A stretch of DNA of 13,174 nucleotides from Lachnospiraceae bacterium (lineage in GTDB: Bacteria; Bacillota; Clostridia; Lachnospirales; Lachnospiraceae). Under the pieces are notes generated by a model that had not been told where the DNA came from, did not search any database, and saw only the letters and a program-made list of their open reading frames with translations. The stretch covers positions 1-13,174 of the forward strand of contig CAAFXE010000059.1 of NCBI GenBank assembly GCA_900766915.1. Reading direction: 5' to 3'. The position numbers were made by a program, and so were the translations under genes. Shown piece by piece: positions 11,987-13,174 of the stretch (position 1 is its first letter; each line of letters begins with the position of its first letter).

Positions 11987-12021
11987 GTGCAATTCCATTC
12001 TTCTCGGTATAGTAATTGCAC
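11987..12021 (+). repeat. Inverted repeat before int
   Basis: GTGCAATT (11987-11994) and AATTGCAC (12014-12021) form an 8-bp inverted repeat with a 19-base spacer, 29 bases before the int start. It could be a weak hairpin in the int leader or a protein-binding site. Nothing else stands out between xis and int. Confidence 0.45.
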
Positions 12022-12050
12022 AAACTAAAAGAAACGGAGGAGCCAACACA

Positions 12051-13174
12051 ATGGCAACGATCAGAGAACGCAATGGTACATACCAAATCACCGTGTATTC
12101 CGGCTTCGACCTGAACGGACGGCGCAAGAGAGAAACCACCACCTTCACACCGCCAAAAGAACTCTCCCCAAAGAAAAAAGAAAAAGTTGTCCAGGCATTT
12201 GCCATCGACTTTGAGAACCGTGTAAAAAACGGTTTGGTTCTTGCAGGAGAAAAAACTACCCTGCGTGAGTTTGTTGACAGATGGAGAGAGGAATACGCCT
12301 CTCAGAATCTGGAGCCGGGCACTCTGGAAAAGTACAACGCCGAAATCGACGATAAGATTCTTCCCATGCTAGGGCACATGATGCTGACGGAAATCAAGCC
12401 CCACAATGTAAACGCCTTCTATGTTTCGATGACAAAAAACGGTGTCCGGCGGGATGGAAAGCCGGGAGGCTACAGCAAGGGAACCATCGCAAAAACAGCG
12501 AATGTCCTTTCCTCCATTCTCAAAACCGCTGTGGACTGGGAAGTCATAAACCGGAATCCCTGCGATAAGGTTCGGACGCATGGCGAGGATGTAGCTGATA
12601 AAATCAAATTCTTCACACCGGCACAGGTCAGCTGCTTCTTGGAATACATCGAGAAACCCTATGAAATCTATACACGGGGGCACAGCCGGGTGGATGATAC
12701 CGGCATCCAGTATCAGGTTGGTGACTACACGCTGACCAGGACCATGCCGGAACAGCTCAGAGTTCTTTTCAATCTGGCAGTCTTCTCCGGTCTGCGGAAA
12801 GGAGAAATGCTGGCGCTGCAATGGTCTGATATTGATTTTGAAAACAGCACCGTCAGCGTCACCAAAGCTGCAGCAGTGGTGGACGGCAAGCAGGTCTGCA
12901 AAGCACCGAAAACCAAGAACTCCCGCCGAGAGGTCAGCATCCCCAGGTTCCTGACAGACCGGCTCCACAATCTGATGGTCGAGCAGACCAAAACAAAGGA
13001 ATCGCTGGGCGCTTATTGGAAAGGCAACAACTGGCTCTTTACCCAGTCTGATGGCTCCATGATGAGCTACTCCACACCCTACGCCACCTTCCAGGATGCC
13101 ATAGATCGCTACAATGCAGGCAAGGAGCCAGCCGATCAGCTTCCGCACATTCCGTTCCACGGATTGCGTCATAC
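12051..13174 (+). CDS. int: Tyrosine recombinase integrase, C-terminus outside window
   Basis: The frame is open from ATG 12051 (ACGGAGGAG before it) to the right edge, 374 residues. This is a Tn916/Tn1549-type integrase that would recombine attL and attR or attP and attB. Residues 1-60 are the arm-binding-like N-terminus (MATIRERNGTYQITVYSGFD). A SAM-like core-binding domain follows at about 65-180 (TTLREFVDRWREEYASQNLE). The catalytic domain shows R249 (FSGLRKGEMLALQW), the beta-hairpin lysine K289 (PKTKNSRREVSIP) and the box II HGLRH (H370, R373). The final His/Trp and nucleophilic Tyr lie beyond the window. It is last in the xis-int order, so an ICE end should follow shortly after the right edge. 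Confidence 0.95.
   Translation, partial: MATIRERNGTYQITVYSGFDLNGRRKRETTTFTPPKELSPKKKEKVVQAFAIDFENRVKNGLVLAGEKTTLREFVDRWREEYASQNLEPGTLEKYNAEIDDKILPMLGHMMLTEIKPHNVNAFYVSMTKNGVRRDGKPGGYSKGTIAKTANVLSSILKTAVDWEVINRNPCDKVRTHGEDVADKIKFFTPAQVSCFLEYIEKPYEIYTRGHSRVDDTGIQYQVGDYTLTRTMPEQLRVLFNLAVFSGLRKGEMLALQWSDIDFENSTVSVTKAAAVVDGKQVCKAPKTKNSRREVSIPRFLTDRLHNLMVEQTKTKESLGAYWKGNNWLFTQSDGSMMSYSTPYATFQDAIDRYNAGKEPADQLPHIPFHGLRH

Noticed and set aside
12369..13172. Long open frame (267 codons) on the minus strand
   Set aside because: It is the antisense of int, which has all expected recombinase motifs; the minus frame resembles nothing and has no ribosome site.

Overview
The window looks like part of an integrative and conjugative element (ICE) from a gut Clostridia-type Firmicute, probably Oscillospirales/Ruminococcaceae. 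The reasons are the Tn1549-like gene set (MobP relaxase, Cys-rich KTR protein, XRE regulators, sigma-70-like protein, short excisionase, tyrosine integrase), strong AGGAGG-type ribosome sites and clostridial LytTR/agr genes. The taxonomic guess is inference. The conserved ICE genes are visibly GC-richer than the block they enclose, as expected for acquired cargo.

Layout. (1) 1-1289: a MobP relaxase cut by the left edge. It is followed by stacked hairpins, a terminator and a probable oriT (1436-1610) with an IncP-type nick motif and four copies of a 14-bp repeat. (2) 1753-4807, minus strand: a DUF4179-like exported protein, then an operon of three Sec-secreted proteins of unknown function, two of which share a conserved region. 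(3) 4808-6159: a junk zone with the end of an ABC ATPase, the start of its permease, the 3' end of an IS66 element, and the 3' end of a group II intron (LtrA C-terminus, domains V and VI). (4) 6160-9147, minus strand: an agr-type quorum-sensing system. An agrA-agrC pair overlaps at TAATG; agrB is followed after one base by a 58-codon agrD whose predicted ring is CPALC. (5) 9286-10431: two XRE regulators and a KTR protein. (6) 10535-13174, plus strand: a sigma-like protein, short ORFs with a large hairpin, xis, and int running off the right edge.

How the genes may work together. AgrB would process AgrD into a thiolactone peptide, AgrC would sense it and AgrA would activate promoters. Three promoters, in front of agrB, the secreted-protein operon and the KTR gene, each carry GCAGTT at exactly the same distance (41 bp) from a TAAAAT/TATAAT -10 box. 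The CAGTT core resembles known AgrA boxes. This suggests one regulon that joins the quorum-sensing autoloop, a secreted-protein operon and a gene of the ICE backbone. The regulon is inferred from sequence only.
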